Of a stretch of DNA of 25,309 nt, positions 14,947-22,539 are shown in pieces (the first letter of the stretch is position 1; every line of letters begins with the position of its first letter). Origin of the DNA: Bacteroidetes bacterium QH_10_64_37 (GTDB lineage Bacteria > Bacteroidota > Rhodothermia > Rhodothermales > Salinibacteraceae). The position numbers were made by a program, and so were the translations under genes. Location of the stretch: NCBI GenBank assembly GCA_003023105.1, contig PXSZ01000034.1, positions 1 through 25,309 of the forward strand, read 5' to 3'. The notes under the pieces are model-generated. The model had not been told where the DNA came from. It searched no databases and was given only the letters and a program-made list of their open reading frames with translations.

Positions 14947-16356
14947 ATGACCCGTCTCTGTCTGTCGTTCCTCGTCGGTATTCTGCTCGGGGCGGCCCCT
15001 CTGTCCGGGGCGCTCGCCCAGCCGACCGATCCGGAATCGATCGGAATTCGCGTCTCCCCCGACCATCCGCGCTACTGGCAGTATCGCGGCGCGCCGGTGC
15101 TGCTCGTTGGGGGCAGCAAGGAGGACAATCTCTTTCAGGTTTCGGATCTTGAGGCTCACCTCGATCTCCTGGCGTCCGTGGGGGGCAACTACGTCCGCAA
15201 CACCATGAGTTCGAGGGACGAGGGCAACGTCTGGGCCTTTCATCGACGAGACGACGGCACCTACGACCTGCAGCGTCCCAACGAGGAGTACTACCGTCGC
15301 CTGGAACGCCTCCTGCGGCTCGCGTACGAGCGGGACATCGTGGTGCAAATCGAGCTCTGGGACCGTTTCGACTTCGCCCGCGAGCCGTGGCTCAAGAACC
15401 CCTTCCGCCCCGCCAACAACGTCAATTACACGCCGGAGGAGAGCGGGCTCGCCAACGAATATCCCGAGCATCCGGGCTCCAACAACAACCCCTTCTTTCG
15501 GTCCGTCCCGGGACAGAATGAACAGCAGCTGCTCCTTCGATTTCAGGAGGCCCGGATCGCGCGGCTGCTCGATGTGAGCCTGCAGTATCCGAACGTGCTC
15601 TATGTCATCGACAACGAGACGAGCGCCAACAAGGACTGGGCTGCGTACTGGACTCGCTTCGTGAAGACCCGTGCACAGGCCGCCGGGCGGACCGTGCCGG
15701 TCACCGAGATGTGGGATGACTGGAACCTGCGAGCCTCACAGCACCGCCGCACGTTCGACCACCCCGAGCTCTACGACTACGCCGATGTCTCGCAGAACAA
15801 CCACAAGAGCAATCAGCAGCACTGGGAGAACCTGCGGTGGGTCCGGCGCTACACTGCGGTGCGTCCCTGGATCCTGAATAACGTCAAGATTTACGGGGCC
15901 GACGGCGGAGAATACGGTTCCACCCGCGACGGCGTGGAGCGGTTCTGGCGAAGCGTCCTGGGCGGCAGCGCGTCGGCTCGCTTCCACCGGCCGAGTGCGG
16001 GCATCGGGCTGAACGCAACCGCACAGGTGCACCTCCGGAGCGTTCGGCGGCTTCTGGACCGCTACGACCTGTTTGCGGCCGAGCCCATGTCGACATCACT
16101 CACGGATCGGGGTCCCGACGAGGCCTACCTCAGTCGCGTGTCGGCGGGCCAGCAGGTCGTCTACTTCCCGGACGGAGGCGCCGTGGGACTCGACCTGGAG
16201 CCGGAGGGCGAGGGGGAGAGGACGTACCGCCTCGCGTGGCTCGACCTCGAGGAGGCCGCGTGGACGGCCGAGCGCCGACTTACGGCGGAGGGGAGCGTAC
16301 GCCTGGAGGCCCCGGAACGAGGACATTGGATTGCCCTGCTAATCGAGGATCGGTAG
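14947..16356 (+). CDS. Secreted TIM-barrel glycoside-hydrolase-like protein
   Basis: This 469-residue protein starts at ATG 14947 with a clear signal peptide (FLVGILLGAAPLSGALAQ). The mature start RYWQYRGAPVLLVGGSKED resembles the opening of secreted cellulase-like or apiosidase-like barrels. Barrel strands can be picked out: GGNYVRNTMSSRDEGNVWAF (79-98), IVVQIELWDRFDF (131-143), VLYVIDNETSANKDW (218-232) and TVPVTEMWDDWN (249-260). E224 and E254 are plausible acid/base and nucleophile candidates by position, but I cannot name the family. A smaller C-terminal beta domain follows (about 385-469). The substrate is unknown. It is convergent with the GDSL esterase gene, 14 bp away. The upstream in-frame start at 14911 would spoil the signal peptide. 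Confidence 0.75.
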   Translation: MTRLCLSFLVGILLGAAPLSGALAQPTDPESIGIRVSPDHPRYWQYRGAPVLLVGGSKEDNLFQVSDLEAHLDLLASVGGNYVRNTMSSRDEGNVWAFHRRDDGTYDLQRPNEEYYRRLERLLRLAYERDIVVQIELWDRFDFAREPWLKNPFRPANNVNYTPEESGLANEYPEHPGSNNNPFFRSVPGQNEQQLLLRFQEARIARLLDVSLQYPNVLYVIDNETSANKDWAAYWTRFVKTRAQAAGRTVPVTEMWDDWNLRASQHRRTFDHPELYDYADVSQNNHKSNQQHWENLRWVRRYTAVRPWILNNVKIYGADGGEYGSTRDGVERFWRSVLGGSASARFHRPSAGIGLNATAQVHLRSVRRLLDRYDLFAAEPMSTSLTDRGPDEAYLSRVSAGQQVVYFPDGGAVGLDLEPEGEGERTYRLAWLDLEEAAWTAERRLTAEGSVRLEAPERGHWIALLIEDR

Positions 16357-16364
16357 GGATGCCG

Positions 16365-16380
16365 GCCCGTCTACGCGGGC
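16365..16380. terminator. Small hairpin between convergent genes
   Basis: GCCCG (16365-16369) and CGGGC (16376-16380) form a 5-bp stem between two converging genes and overlap the end of the GDSL gene. It lacks a T-tract on either strand, so a terminator role is only plausible. Confidence 0.25.
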
Positions 16381-17111
16381 TGCCGAAGGTCATTGAGGAT
16401 GGGGCGCAGTTTCGTCCACACGTCCCGGGCCACGAGGCGATGGCCCGTCGCGGTGGGGTGGATGCCGTCCTCCTGCATTAGCGAGTCGGCTCCGGCCTGG
16501 AGACGACGGTCGAACTGGACGAGCGAGACGCGATCGTACTGCTCGGCCACTGCGGGGTAAACCTGCTGGAACTGCTCGGTGTACTCGGGCCCGAGGTTTC
16601 TCGGGATGCGCATGGCCGTAAGCAGCACTCGGGCTTCCGGGTAGGCGGCGAGGGTGGTGTCGATGACGCCGCGCAGATTTGTGCGCGTCACCGACGGGTC
16701 GATGCCCCGCAGCCCGTCGTTGCCCCCCAGCTCCAGCACGAGCACGTCCACGGAGTCCTGCAGCAGCCACCCAATGCGCTGCAGGCCGCCGGCCGTGGTC
16801 TCGCCGCTCACGCCCGCATTTTGCACCGTCGCGTTCCAGCCGAGGGAGTCCACCTTCTTTTGGAGAAGTGCCGGAAAGGCCTCTTGGGGGGACACGCCGA
16901 ACCCAGCGGCGATGCTGTTGCCGAGGACGAGGACTCGAAGTCCCTCGTCGGTGGCCGTGTCGGCCGGGGCTACGGAAGAGGCGGACCTGGAGGTCGACGC
17001 GGCGGTGTCGCTCCGGCTGCGAGACGCGGCGGAATTGGAACGATCTTGGCCACAGCCGACCAGTCCCAGAACCCCAACAAACAGCAACAGGTATAGGCGG
17101 GCGGTCGACAT
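16371..17111 (-). CDS. TesA-type GDSL esterase/arylesterase lipoprotein
   Basis: This 246-residue SGNH hydrolase starts at ATG 17111. The signal ends in lipobox LGLVGC (C20), so it should be membrane-anchored. A Ser/Ala linker follows to residue 56. Block I is LVLGNSIAAGFGV with catalytic Ser66. Block II is around NAGVSGETTAGG (98-109). Block III is ELGGNDGLRGI (127-137). Block V is EDGIHPTATGH with Asp215 and His218. The motif is GNS instead of GDS; from memory this is common in Bacteroidota arylesterases, and the catalytic residues are kept. It lies head to head with an ABC ATPase fragment, the arrangement of E. coli tesA and ybbA. The long upstream extension in the same frame is non-coding repeat. 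Confidence 0.88.
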   Translation of the reverse strand: MSTARLYLLLFVGVLGLVGCGQDRSNSAASRSRSDTAASTSRSASSVAPADTATDEGLRVLVLGNSIAAGFGVSPQEAFPALLQKKVDSLGWNATVQNAGVSGETTAGGLQRIGWLLQDSVDVLVLELGGNDGLRGIDPSVTRTNLRGVIDTTLAAYPEARVLLTAMRIPRNLGPEYTEQFQQVYPAVAEQYDRVSLVQFDRRLQAGADSLMQEDGIHPTATGHRLVARDVWTKLRPILNDLRQPA

Positions 17112-17259
17112 GAGGGAAAGGAGGAATGGGAGAAAGGGGGAATGGGAGAGAGAAAACAGGGACGCCCCGACCGTCACCGACCATTGGTCGGTACATGAGT
17201 CGGGGGAGGCTTTCGAAGGCATTCCTCCTCGCCCTCTCGCCCCTTCGCTCCTTTCGCCC
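17112..17259. repeat. Octamer-repeat inverted arms between the esterase and ABC genes
   Basis: Five imperfect 8-mers run from 17112 to 17151 (GAGGGAAA, GGAGGAAT, GGGAGAAA, GGGGGAAT, GGGAGAGA). Four opposite-strand-like 8-mers run from 17228 to 17259 (CTCGCCCT, CTCGCCCC, TTCGCTCC, TTTCGCCC). The purine arm and pyrimidine arm could pair in part. The region must also contain the promoters of both divergent genes. Confidence 0.6.
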
Positions 17260-17361
17260 CCTGGTCTCACGCTTCGGGAAAGGGCCGAACCGGGACCGCA
17301 GCGAGAGGGTTTCCGGACCGCGCGTCCCATCATTTTTCCCAACGACGTACTTCTGCCGCTT

Positions 17362-17992
17362 ATGAGCGACACCACTGTTCTCCGCGTCGAGGCCCTTAAT
17401 CGTGGGTCCGTCGGGGAGCGGCAAGACGACCCTGCTGGGGCTCTGCGCCGGGCTCGACCAGCCGACGAGCGGAGACGTGGAGCTGTGCGGCGTGGCCCTC
17501 AATCCGCTGGACGAGGACGAGCGCGCCGAGGTGCGCAACCGCAACGTCGGGTTCGTCTTCCAGACGTTCCGCCTGTTGCCCACGTTGACGGCCCTGGAGA
17601 ACGTGATGGTCCCGGCCGAGCTCCGCGGCTCTGCCGATCCGCGCACCCGGGCCGCCGACCTGCTCGATCAGGTGGGCCTCGGCGACCGAATCGACCACTA
17701 CCCGTCGCAGCTCTCGGGCGGGGAGCAGCAGCGCGTGGCCATGGCGCGGGCCTTCATTAACCGCCCCCGCGTGCTCTTTGCCGACGAACCCACCGGTAAC
17801 CTCGACGCCGAGACGGCCGGCCGGATCGAGGACCTGCTCTTTGAGCTCAACGAGACGGCCGGAACGACGCTCGTATTGGTGTCCCACGACCAGGAGCTTG
17901 CGTCCCGGACGGAGCGGATCCTGCGCCTCCGGGGCGGCGCTATCGTGGGCGACGAGCGGCGGACGAAAGAGGACGCTCAGGCTGTGGCGTAG
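17362..17992 (+). pseudogene. YbbA/LolD-like ABC transporter ATPase with internal N-terminal deletion
   Basis: From about 17399 the frame encodes a nearly complete ATPase: Walker A GPSGSGKTTLLGL, Q-loop GFVFQTFRL, signature QLSGGEQQRVAMARA, Walker B VLFADEPTGNLD and switch LVSHDQ. Its typical start, MSDTTVLRVEAL, is present at 17362 but in another frame, and it meets the Walker A strand directly. About 25-30 residues that normally lie between (A-loop aromatic, first strands) are missing, and the net change shifts the frame. In E. coli and many others ybbA faces tesA and is followed by the permease gene ybbP. Here the esterase is in place, but no permease follows. The simplest reading is a decaying transporter. 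A shortened protein from GTG 17402 would lack ATP-positioning elements. Confidence 0.72.
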
Positions 17993-18001
17993 AGTTCGAC
18001 G

Positions 18002-18055
18002 CATTGCGTATTTTGTATTGCGTATGTCCGCAACTCTTACGCACTACGCAATACG
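18002..18055. repeat. Palindromic heptamer-repeat element, second copy
   Basis: The left arm has CATTGCG, TATTTTG, TATTGCG (18002-18022). The right arm has CGCACTA, CGCAATA, CG (18040-18055), preceded by a decayed unit, CGCAACT. It has the same unit and layout as 13283-13343 and sits between converging genes. Confidence 0.75.
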
Positions 18056-18109
18056 GCTCAATTCGCGGCAGCCCGTTTTGGGACCGGCGAAGCCGCAGTC
18101 GGGAAGTCC

Positions 18110-19531
18110 TCAGTCATCCAGACCGAGTTGTCGGGACGCGTCCTTCACGAGCGCCTCGGCCGCCTCGGTCGACTCGGCCTCCGCGTAGACGCGCAGCACC
18201 GGCTCGGTGCCGGAGGGTCGGATGAGGAGCCACCCGTTGTCGGTGACGTGCTTGAAGCCGTCGAGCGTCTCGACGCGCTCCACCGGGTGGCCGTTCGCCT
18301 CGTCGAGGCCGCCCTCATTCTCCAGCCGGTCCAGCACGCGCGCCTTCTGGTCTTCGCGGATGTGGATGTCGTCGCGGTAGTTGTAGTGCGGCCCAAACTC
18401 GTCGAGCAGCTCGTCCACCAGCGCCGAGAGCGACAGGCCCCGCTTCACCATCATCTCCACGATGAGCAGGCCGATGTAGATGCCGTCGCGCTCCGGAATG
18501 TGGCCCGACGCCGCGATGCCACCGGACTCCTCGCCGCCCACCAGCACGGTCTCGTCGGACATCTTGGAGGCGATGTGCTTGAACCCGATCGGGGTCGTCT
18601 CCACCGGCAGGCCGTAGCGCTCGCCCATCTTGTCGAGCAGGTGGGTGGTGGAGAACGTCTTCACGATGGAGCCGGTGAGCCCGCGCTCCTCGTGGAGGTA
18701 TTTGGTCAGCAGGGCAAGGATGCGGTGCGAGCTTACGAAGTCGCCGTTTTCGTCGACCATCCCGATCCGGTCGGCGTCGCCGTCGTTGGCGAGGCCCGCC
18801 GCAGCGTCCCCGTTCGTCACGGTCTCGGACAGCTCGCCGAGGCGGTCCGCGACGGGCTCCGGGGCCACGCCGTGGAAGCCGGGGTTGCGGTCGTGGTGGA
18901 GGGCCACCACCTGGTCGTCCCCAAGCAGGGCCTGCACGAGGCCCTGTCCCGCCCCGTACATGGCGTCGTGGGCGATGGTGAGACCGGCCTCCTTGATCGC
19001 CTCGATGTCGAGTGCGTCGCGGAGGGCGTCCAGGTAGCCGGTGCGGACGTTGCTGGTCTGAATGGAGCCCTCACTCGCAAGGGCGTCGAACGGGGGCAGT
19101 GCCGCGCTCCGCGCACCGTCCTGTACAGCGCGTTCCACGTCCGCAATCATCTCCGGGGGCGCCGGGCCGCCGAAGTGGGCTTTGATCTTGTAGCCGTTGT
19201 ACTCGGGCGGGTTGTGGCTGGCCGTAATCACCACGCCCGCGTCGTGGTCGGCGGCCTGCGTGGCCCAGCTGATGGCCGGTGTGGAGACGACCGAGTCGGC
19301 GAGGGTGACGTCCACCCCGGCGTCCGCAAGCACGCGGGCGGCTCGCTCGGCAAACTGCGGTCCCAGAAAGCGCGTGTCGTGGCCGAGGACGACCGACGGC
19401 GTCTCGCCGTAGTCGTCGTGCAGCCAGTCGGCGGTGGCCTGGACCACCCGTTCGAGGTTCACGAAGGTGTAGTCGTCGGCAATGACGGCGCGCCAGCCGT
19501 CGGTCCCAAATTCGATGGGCGTGTTGGACAT
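18110..19531 (-). CDS. Phosphoglucomutase/phosphomannomutase family protein
   Basis: This 473-residue alpha-D-phosphohexomutase moves phosphate between C1 and C6 of hexoses and supplies sugar-1-phosphates for polysaccharide or storage sugar synthesis. It starts at ATG 19531 (MSNTPIEFGTDGWRAVIADD). All four active-site loops are visible: the phosphoserine loop TASHNPPEYNGYK (S105), the metal loop NDGDADR (D250, D252, D254), the sugar loop GGEESGG (332-338) and the phosphate loop RPSGTEPVLRVYAE (438-451). The length is normal. Sugar specificity (glucose, mannose or glucosamine) cannot be told safely; GGEESGG fits the glucose/mannose type. The frame is open well beyond the ATG, but the extension is compositionally different. 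A perfect CCCCCGA/TCGGGGG palindrome lies 43 bp upstream. Confidence 0.93.
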   Translation of the reverse strand: MSNTPIEFGTDGWRAVIADDYTFVNLERVVQATADWLHDDYGETPSVVLGHDTRFLGPQFAERAARVLADAGVDVTLADSVVSTPAISWATQAADHDAGVVITASHNPPEYNGYKIKAHFGGPAPPEMIADVERAVQDGARSAALPPFDALASEGSIQTSNVRTGYLDALRDALDIEAIKEAGLTIAHDAMYGAGQGLVQALLGDDQVVALHHDRNPGFHGVAPEPVADRLGELSETVTNGDAAAGLANDGDADRIGMVDENGDFVSSHRILALLTKYLHEERGLTGSIVKTFSTTHLLDKMGERYGLPVETTPIGFKHIASKMSDETVLVGGEESGGIAASGHIPERDGIYIGLLIVEMMVKRGLSLSALVDELLDEFGPHYNYRDDIHIREDQKARVLDRLENEGGLDEANGHPVERVETLDGFKHVTDNGWLLIRPSGTEPVLRVYAEAESTEAAEALVKDASRQLGLDD

Positions 19532-19573
19532 GGGCGAGATGGGTTCGGTCAGAAGGAGGACGATGTGGAAGGA

Positions 19574-19588
19574 CCCCCGAATCGGGGG
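19574..19588. promoter_or_regulatory. CCCCCGA/TCGGGGG palindrome upstream of the hexomutase gene
   Basis: CCCCCGA (19574-19580) and TCGGGGG (19582-19588) form a perfect inverted repeat around one A, in the leader of the minus-strand hexomutase. It could be a dyad protein-binding site or a small RNA hairpin. Nothing else supports a role. Confidence 0.3.
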
Positions 19589-19778
19589 CGCAGTGCCAAG
19601 AAAAGAATCTGTGTGGGGAAAAGCCACCCGGCCGGTTTGGGGCCACAGCAATGACACGTCACGGGGTTCGGGACGACGACGAGGCCGTCGCCGTCCTCCC
19701 GGAGAACGAGCGGGAGGGTTCTGCGTTGGGGTCCGCAGTACTCGAAATTTTCTTCCCGTGCATCGTCTCCTCCCTTCC

Positions 19779-20456
19779 ATGCGCACCAGCCGGCTCGTCA
19801 CGATCCTTCTGTCTGCTGCTGCCTTGTTCGTGACGCTGGGAGGAGGGGGCGCCTCGGCCCAGGCTGTGCGCGTCGAGGCTGGGGGCGGATGGGCGATTCC
19901 TTCGTCGAATGTCACGATGACGGCAACCTCAAGCGGCGGCCAGGAGGAAACGGCGACGATCGATCCCGGCTCGGGGCCGCAGGTGTACGCGTCCGTGGGG
20001 CTCCTGTGGACGGTCTCGGACAATTTCAACCTGGAGGGACGTTTCCGGGCACAACAATCGAGGTTTCCTGGGGACACTGGCGATTTTGGGTGTGGGGGGT
20101 GCACGTACTCGAACGATCCGGACGGCCGGCTCCGAGGGATCACGGTGGAGGGCCAGATTACGCTTACCTCAGTCGGTCGCATCCATCCGTATTTTCTCGT
20201 CGGATTGGGGGTCGTTCGCACTACCGTGGATGGCGTCCGTGTGACCACCCCGAACGGAACGGAGATTCAGTTTTCGGAGGAAAACGTGACGGACGCGGGC
20301 GGAGACGTGGGCTTTGGGGCCTGGACGCGCATCGTTGGGGGGCTCCACCTTACCGCCGAGATCCGCGCGACCGGAAGCCTGCCGGGATCCAAGGAAAACG
20401 CCGTCACGACATTTCCCTTCTCGTTGGGAGTGAGCTACACGATCGGGGGCGACTAA
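19779..20456 (+). CDS. Small secreted outer-membrane beta-barrel-like protein
   Basis: This 225-residue protein starts at ATG 19779 with a signal peptide ending GGASAQ (about residue 28). The mature part alternates short beta strands and Gly/Asp turns, with YASVGLLWTVSDNFNLEGRF, IHPYFLVGLGVV and LHLTAEIRATGS. It ends FPFSLGVSYTIGGD, like the last strand of OmpA/OmpW-type eight-strand barrels. A CGGC pair lies in a predicted loop (around residue 105). The function is unknown. The frame extends upstream to 19482 but overlaps the opposing gene, and only the chosen start gives a signal peptide. The next exported protein gene starts 70 bp downstream. Confidence 0.75.
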   Translation: MRTSRLVTILLSAAALFVTLGGGGASAQAVRVEAGGGWAIPSSNVTMTATSSGGQEETATIDPGSGPQVYASVGLLWTVSDNFNLEGRFRAQQSRFPGDTGDFGCGGCTYSNDPDGRLRGITVEGQITLTSVGRIHPYFLVGLGVVRTTVDGVRVTTPNGTEIQFSEENVTDAGGDVGFGAWTRIVGGLHLTAEIRATGSLPGSKENAVTTFPFSLGVSYTIGGD

Positions 20457-20526
20457 AATTGGGCGCAGCGATCCTGAGGAATGTGTGGACGGACCCCCGT
20501 CCCGAGTACGTCCCCGCCACCAGCAG

Positions 20527-22485
20527 ATGTACAAACGCAACGTCATGATTCGTTTTCGCTCCGTACTGGCTGCGATCTGCGTCGGCGTAATCGCCCTCGC
20601 CGTACAGGTCCCATCCGTGTCCGCACAGGGGACGCCCCAACTCGTCGGCGATCCCATCCCCCACGAGAAGGTCCTGAGCACGCCCATGTACCGGGACTGC
20701 GGGCTCCGGACGGAGGCCGTGAACGCCTTCGTACACCACCGCCCCGCCCTTCTGAAGAGCAAGCGGGCCGACGCCACGATCCAGGTCAGCTACGGGAGCA
20801 ACGTTCCGCCCGAGGCCCAGGCCGCCTTCGATCGGGCCGCCGACGTCTGGGAGACGCACGTGTCCTCCCCCGCCACCATTCGGATCCAGGCCTCCTACGA
20901 GGCCCTCGGGTCCGGCGTGCTCGCGGCAGCGGGCCCGAACAACTTCTACGGGCTGGACGCCACGGACGACGGCGAGGCCGACGCCATCGTGGGGGACGCG
21001 CTCGCGGGCGCTCTTCTCGGCGAGGCCCCTCGGCCGCAGGAGACTGACATCATCGTCAACGTCAACAGTGAGCGAGATGACTGGCACTTCGGAGAGGCGC
21101 CCGCTCCTCCGGGCACGGTCGACTTTACCTCGGTGGCCCTCCACGAAATTGGACACGGCCTCAACTACCTGGATCTCTTCTCCGTGGAGGAGGGACAGGG
21201 CGAATATTTTGCCGACAGTCTGGAGGGCAACCGGGTCGTGGGCGTCTACGACCGGCAGGTGTTGGAAGCGCAGGACGAGGGCTCGCTGGTGGCGCTGACG
21301 AATGAGGACGCGTACTCCAATCCCTCGGAGACGCTTGGGGAGGCGCTCACGGGCGATCAGCTGTTCTTCGGCGGCGATGCCTCAGAGGCAACCGCAGACC
21401 TGGGGGACGGGCCGCCCCGGCCCAAGCTCTACGCGCCCTCGCCGTACGCGAGTGGATCGAGCGTCGCCCACCTAGACGAGGACACCTACCCCTTCGAGAC
21501 GCAGGATGCGCTCATGACCCCCATCGTCAACCAGGCGGAGACGAACCGACAGCCCGGACCCATCCTGTGCGGACAGCTCCGGGACATGGGGTGGCCGCTC
21601 GGGCCGGGGTGCGAGCAATACTTTCGGGACCTCTTCGCCGTGGAGGTGCAGGCGGCCGACTCGGGCACCGGCAGTCTGACGCTCTCATGGACCGAGCAGG
21701 AGGGGACCGACATCCAGGAGTACATCGTGGATCGCCGGTACTTCGGCGGGGAGTTTCAGACCGTCAAGCAGGTCGACGCGTCTGATCTGAGCGGTCCGAG
21801 CCTCACCGTTGCGAATTTGGGACTTGGGGCGTTTACCTTTCGCCTGCGGTGGCTGCGCGCGGACGGCACGATGGGGACCTCCCCGGAACGGCCGCGCGAC
21901 ACGGTGAACGTGCGGGGGGTCACCGCCACCGTGACGGGGCGCGACGCGCAGGAGCGGGGCACCATCGATCTGTCGTGGACGGTGCCGCCGGGCACTCCGT
22001 CGAACTTCCGGTACCAGGTTGAACGGCGGGAAGGACGCGGGGGCGCGTTTCAGCAGGTGGCCACGGTTCCCCAGGAGGGCAAGGTGGTGGAGACACAGAG
22101 CAAGCAGTACACGGCCGACCGCCGGACGCCCGGGCGGTACGAGTACCGCGTCACGGCCCGCGATGAGGCGGGGAATGCGGTGACCAGTGCCTCCCGGGAA
22201 GTGCAGGTCGACTTTGAGGGCGACGTGTACGCACTGGGCCCCTACCCGAACCCGGTTCGAGAAACGGCCTCGTTCAACCTGACCGCCCGGCAGTCTCAGT
22301 CCGTGACCGTGGAGGTTTACAACACGCTCGGGGAGCGGGTGTACACCGCCCGGCGCGAGGTGCGCGCTCAGGATCCTGTACTTCTCTCCATCGATGTGAG
22401 TCGGTGGGCGAGCGGCGTGTACTTTCTGCGCCTTCGGGGGCGGAAGAGCGTTGGGCGAACGGAGAAGATGGTTGTCGTCAAGTAG
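20527..22485 (+). CDS. Secreted metzincin-like zinc metalloprotease with C-terminal sorting domain
   Basis: This 652-residue protein has a signal peptide ending PSVSAQ. The catalytic site is HEIGHGLNYLD: zinc ligands H206 and H210, general base E207, and D216 at the third-ligand position of the HExxHxxGxxH/D metzincin pattern. The usual Gly at the bend is Asn213. ALMTPIV with Met330 is a plausible Met-turn. After about residue 380 come two FN3-like domains (SLTLSWTEQEGTDIQEYIVD; GTIDLSWTVPPG). A type-A sorting domain closes the protein (ALGPYPNPVRETASFNLTAR, then SVTVEVYNTLGERVYTA and SGVYFLRLRG), typical of type IX secretion. Its target is unknown. The start could also be ATG 20545 (MIRFRSVL). 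A protease gene follows 54 bp later, probably in the same operon. Confidence 0.84.
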   Translation: MYKRNVMIRFRSVLAAICVGVIALAVQVPSVSAQGTPQLVGDPIPHEKVLSTPMYRDCGLRTEAVNAFVHHRPALLKSKRADATIQVSYGSNVPPEAQAAFDRAADVWETHVSSPATIRIQASYEALGSGVLAAAGPNNFYGLDATDDGEADAIVGDALAGALLGEAPRPQETDIIVNVNSERDDWHFGEAPAPPGTVDFTSVALHEIGHGLNYLDLFSVEEGQGEYFADSLEGNRVVGVYDRQVLEAQDEGSLVALTNEDAYSNPSETLGEALTGDQLFFGGDASEATADLGDGPPRPKLYAPSPYASGSSVAHLDEDTYPFETQDALMTPIVNQAETNRQPGPILCGQLRDMGWPLGPGCEQYFRDLFAVEVQAADSGTGSLTLSWTEQEGTDIQEYIVDRRYFGGEFQTVKQVDASDLSGPSLTVANLGLGAFTFRLRWLRADGTMGTSPERPRDTVNVRGVTATVTGRDAQERGTIDLSWTVPPGTPSNFRYQVERREGRGGAFQQVATVPQEGKVVETQSKQYTADRRTPGRYEYRVTARDEAGNAVTSASREVQVDFEGDVYALGPYPNPVRETASFNLTARQSQSVTVEVYNTLGERVYTARREVRAQDPVLLSIDVSRWASGVYFLRLRGRKSVGRTEKMVVVK

Positions 22486-22539
22486 GCCGGGCTCAAGCGA
22501 CGTTTCAGTTTAGACTTTTGGATCGAATCCATCGCTTCA

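Noticed and set aside
13188..14948. Minus-strand open frame of 586 codons opposite pntB
   Set aside because: It is an antisense shadow. pntB is intact on the other strand.
18128..19654. Plus-strand open frame of 508 codons opposite the phosphohexomutase
   Set aside because: The hexomutase has all catalytic loops on the other strand. This frame has none.
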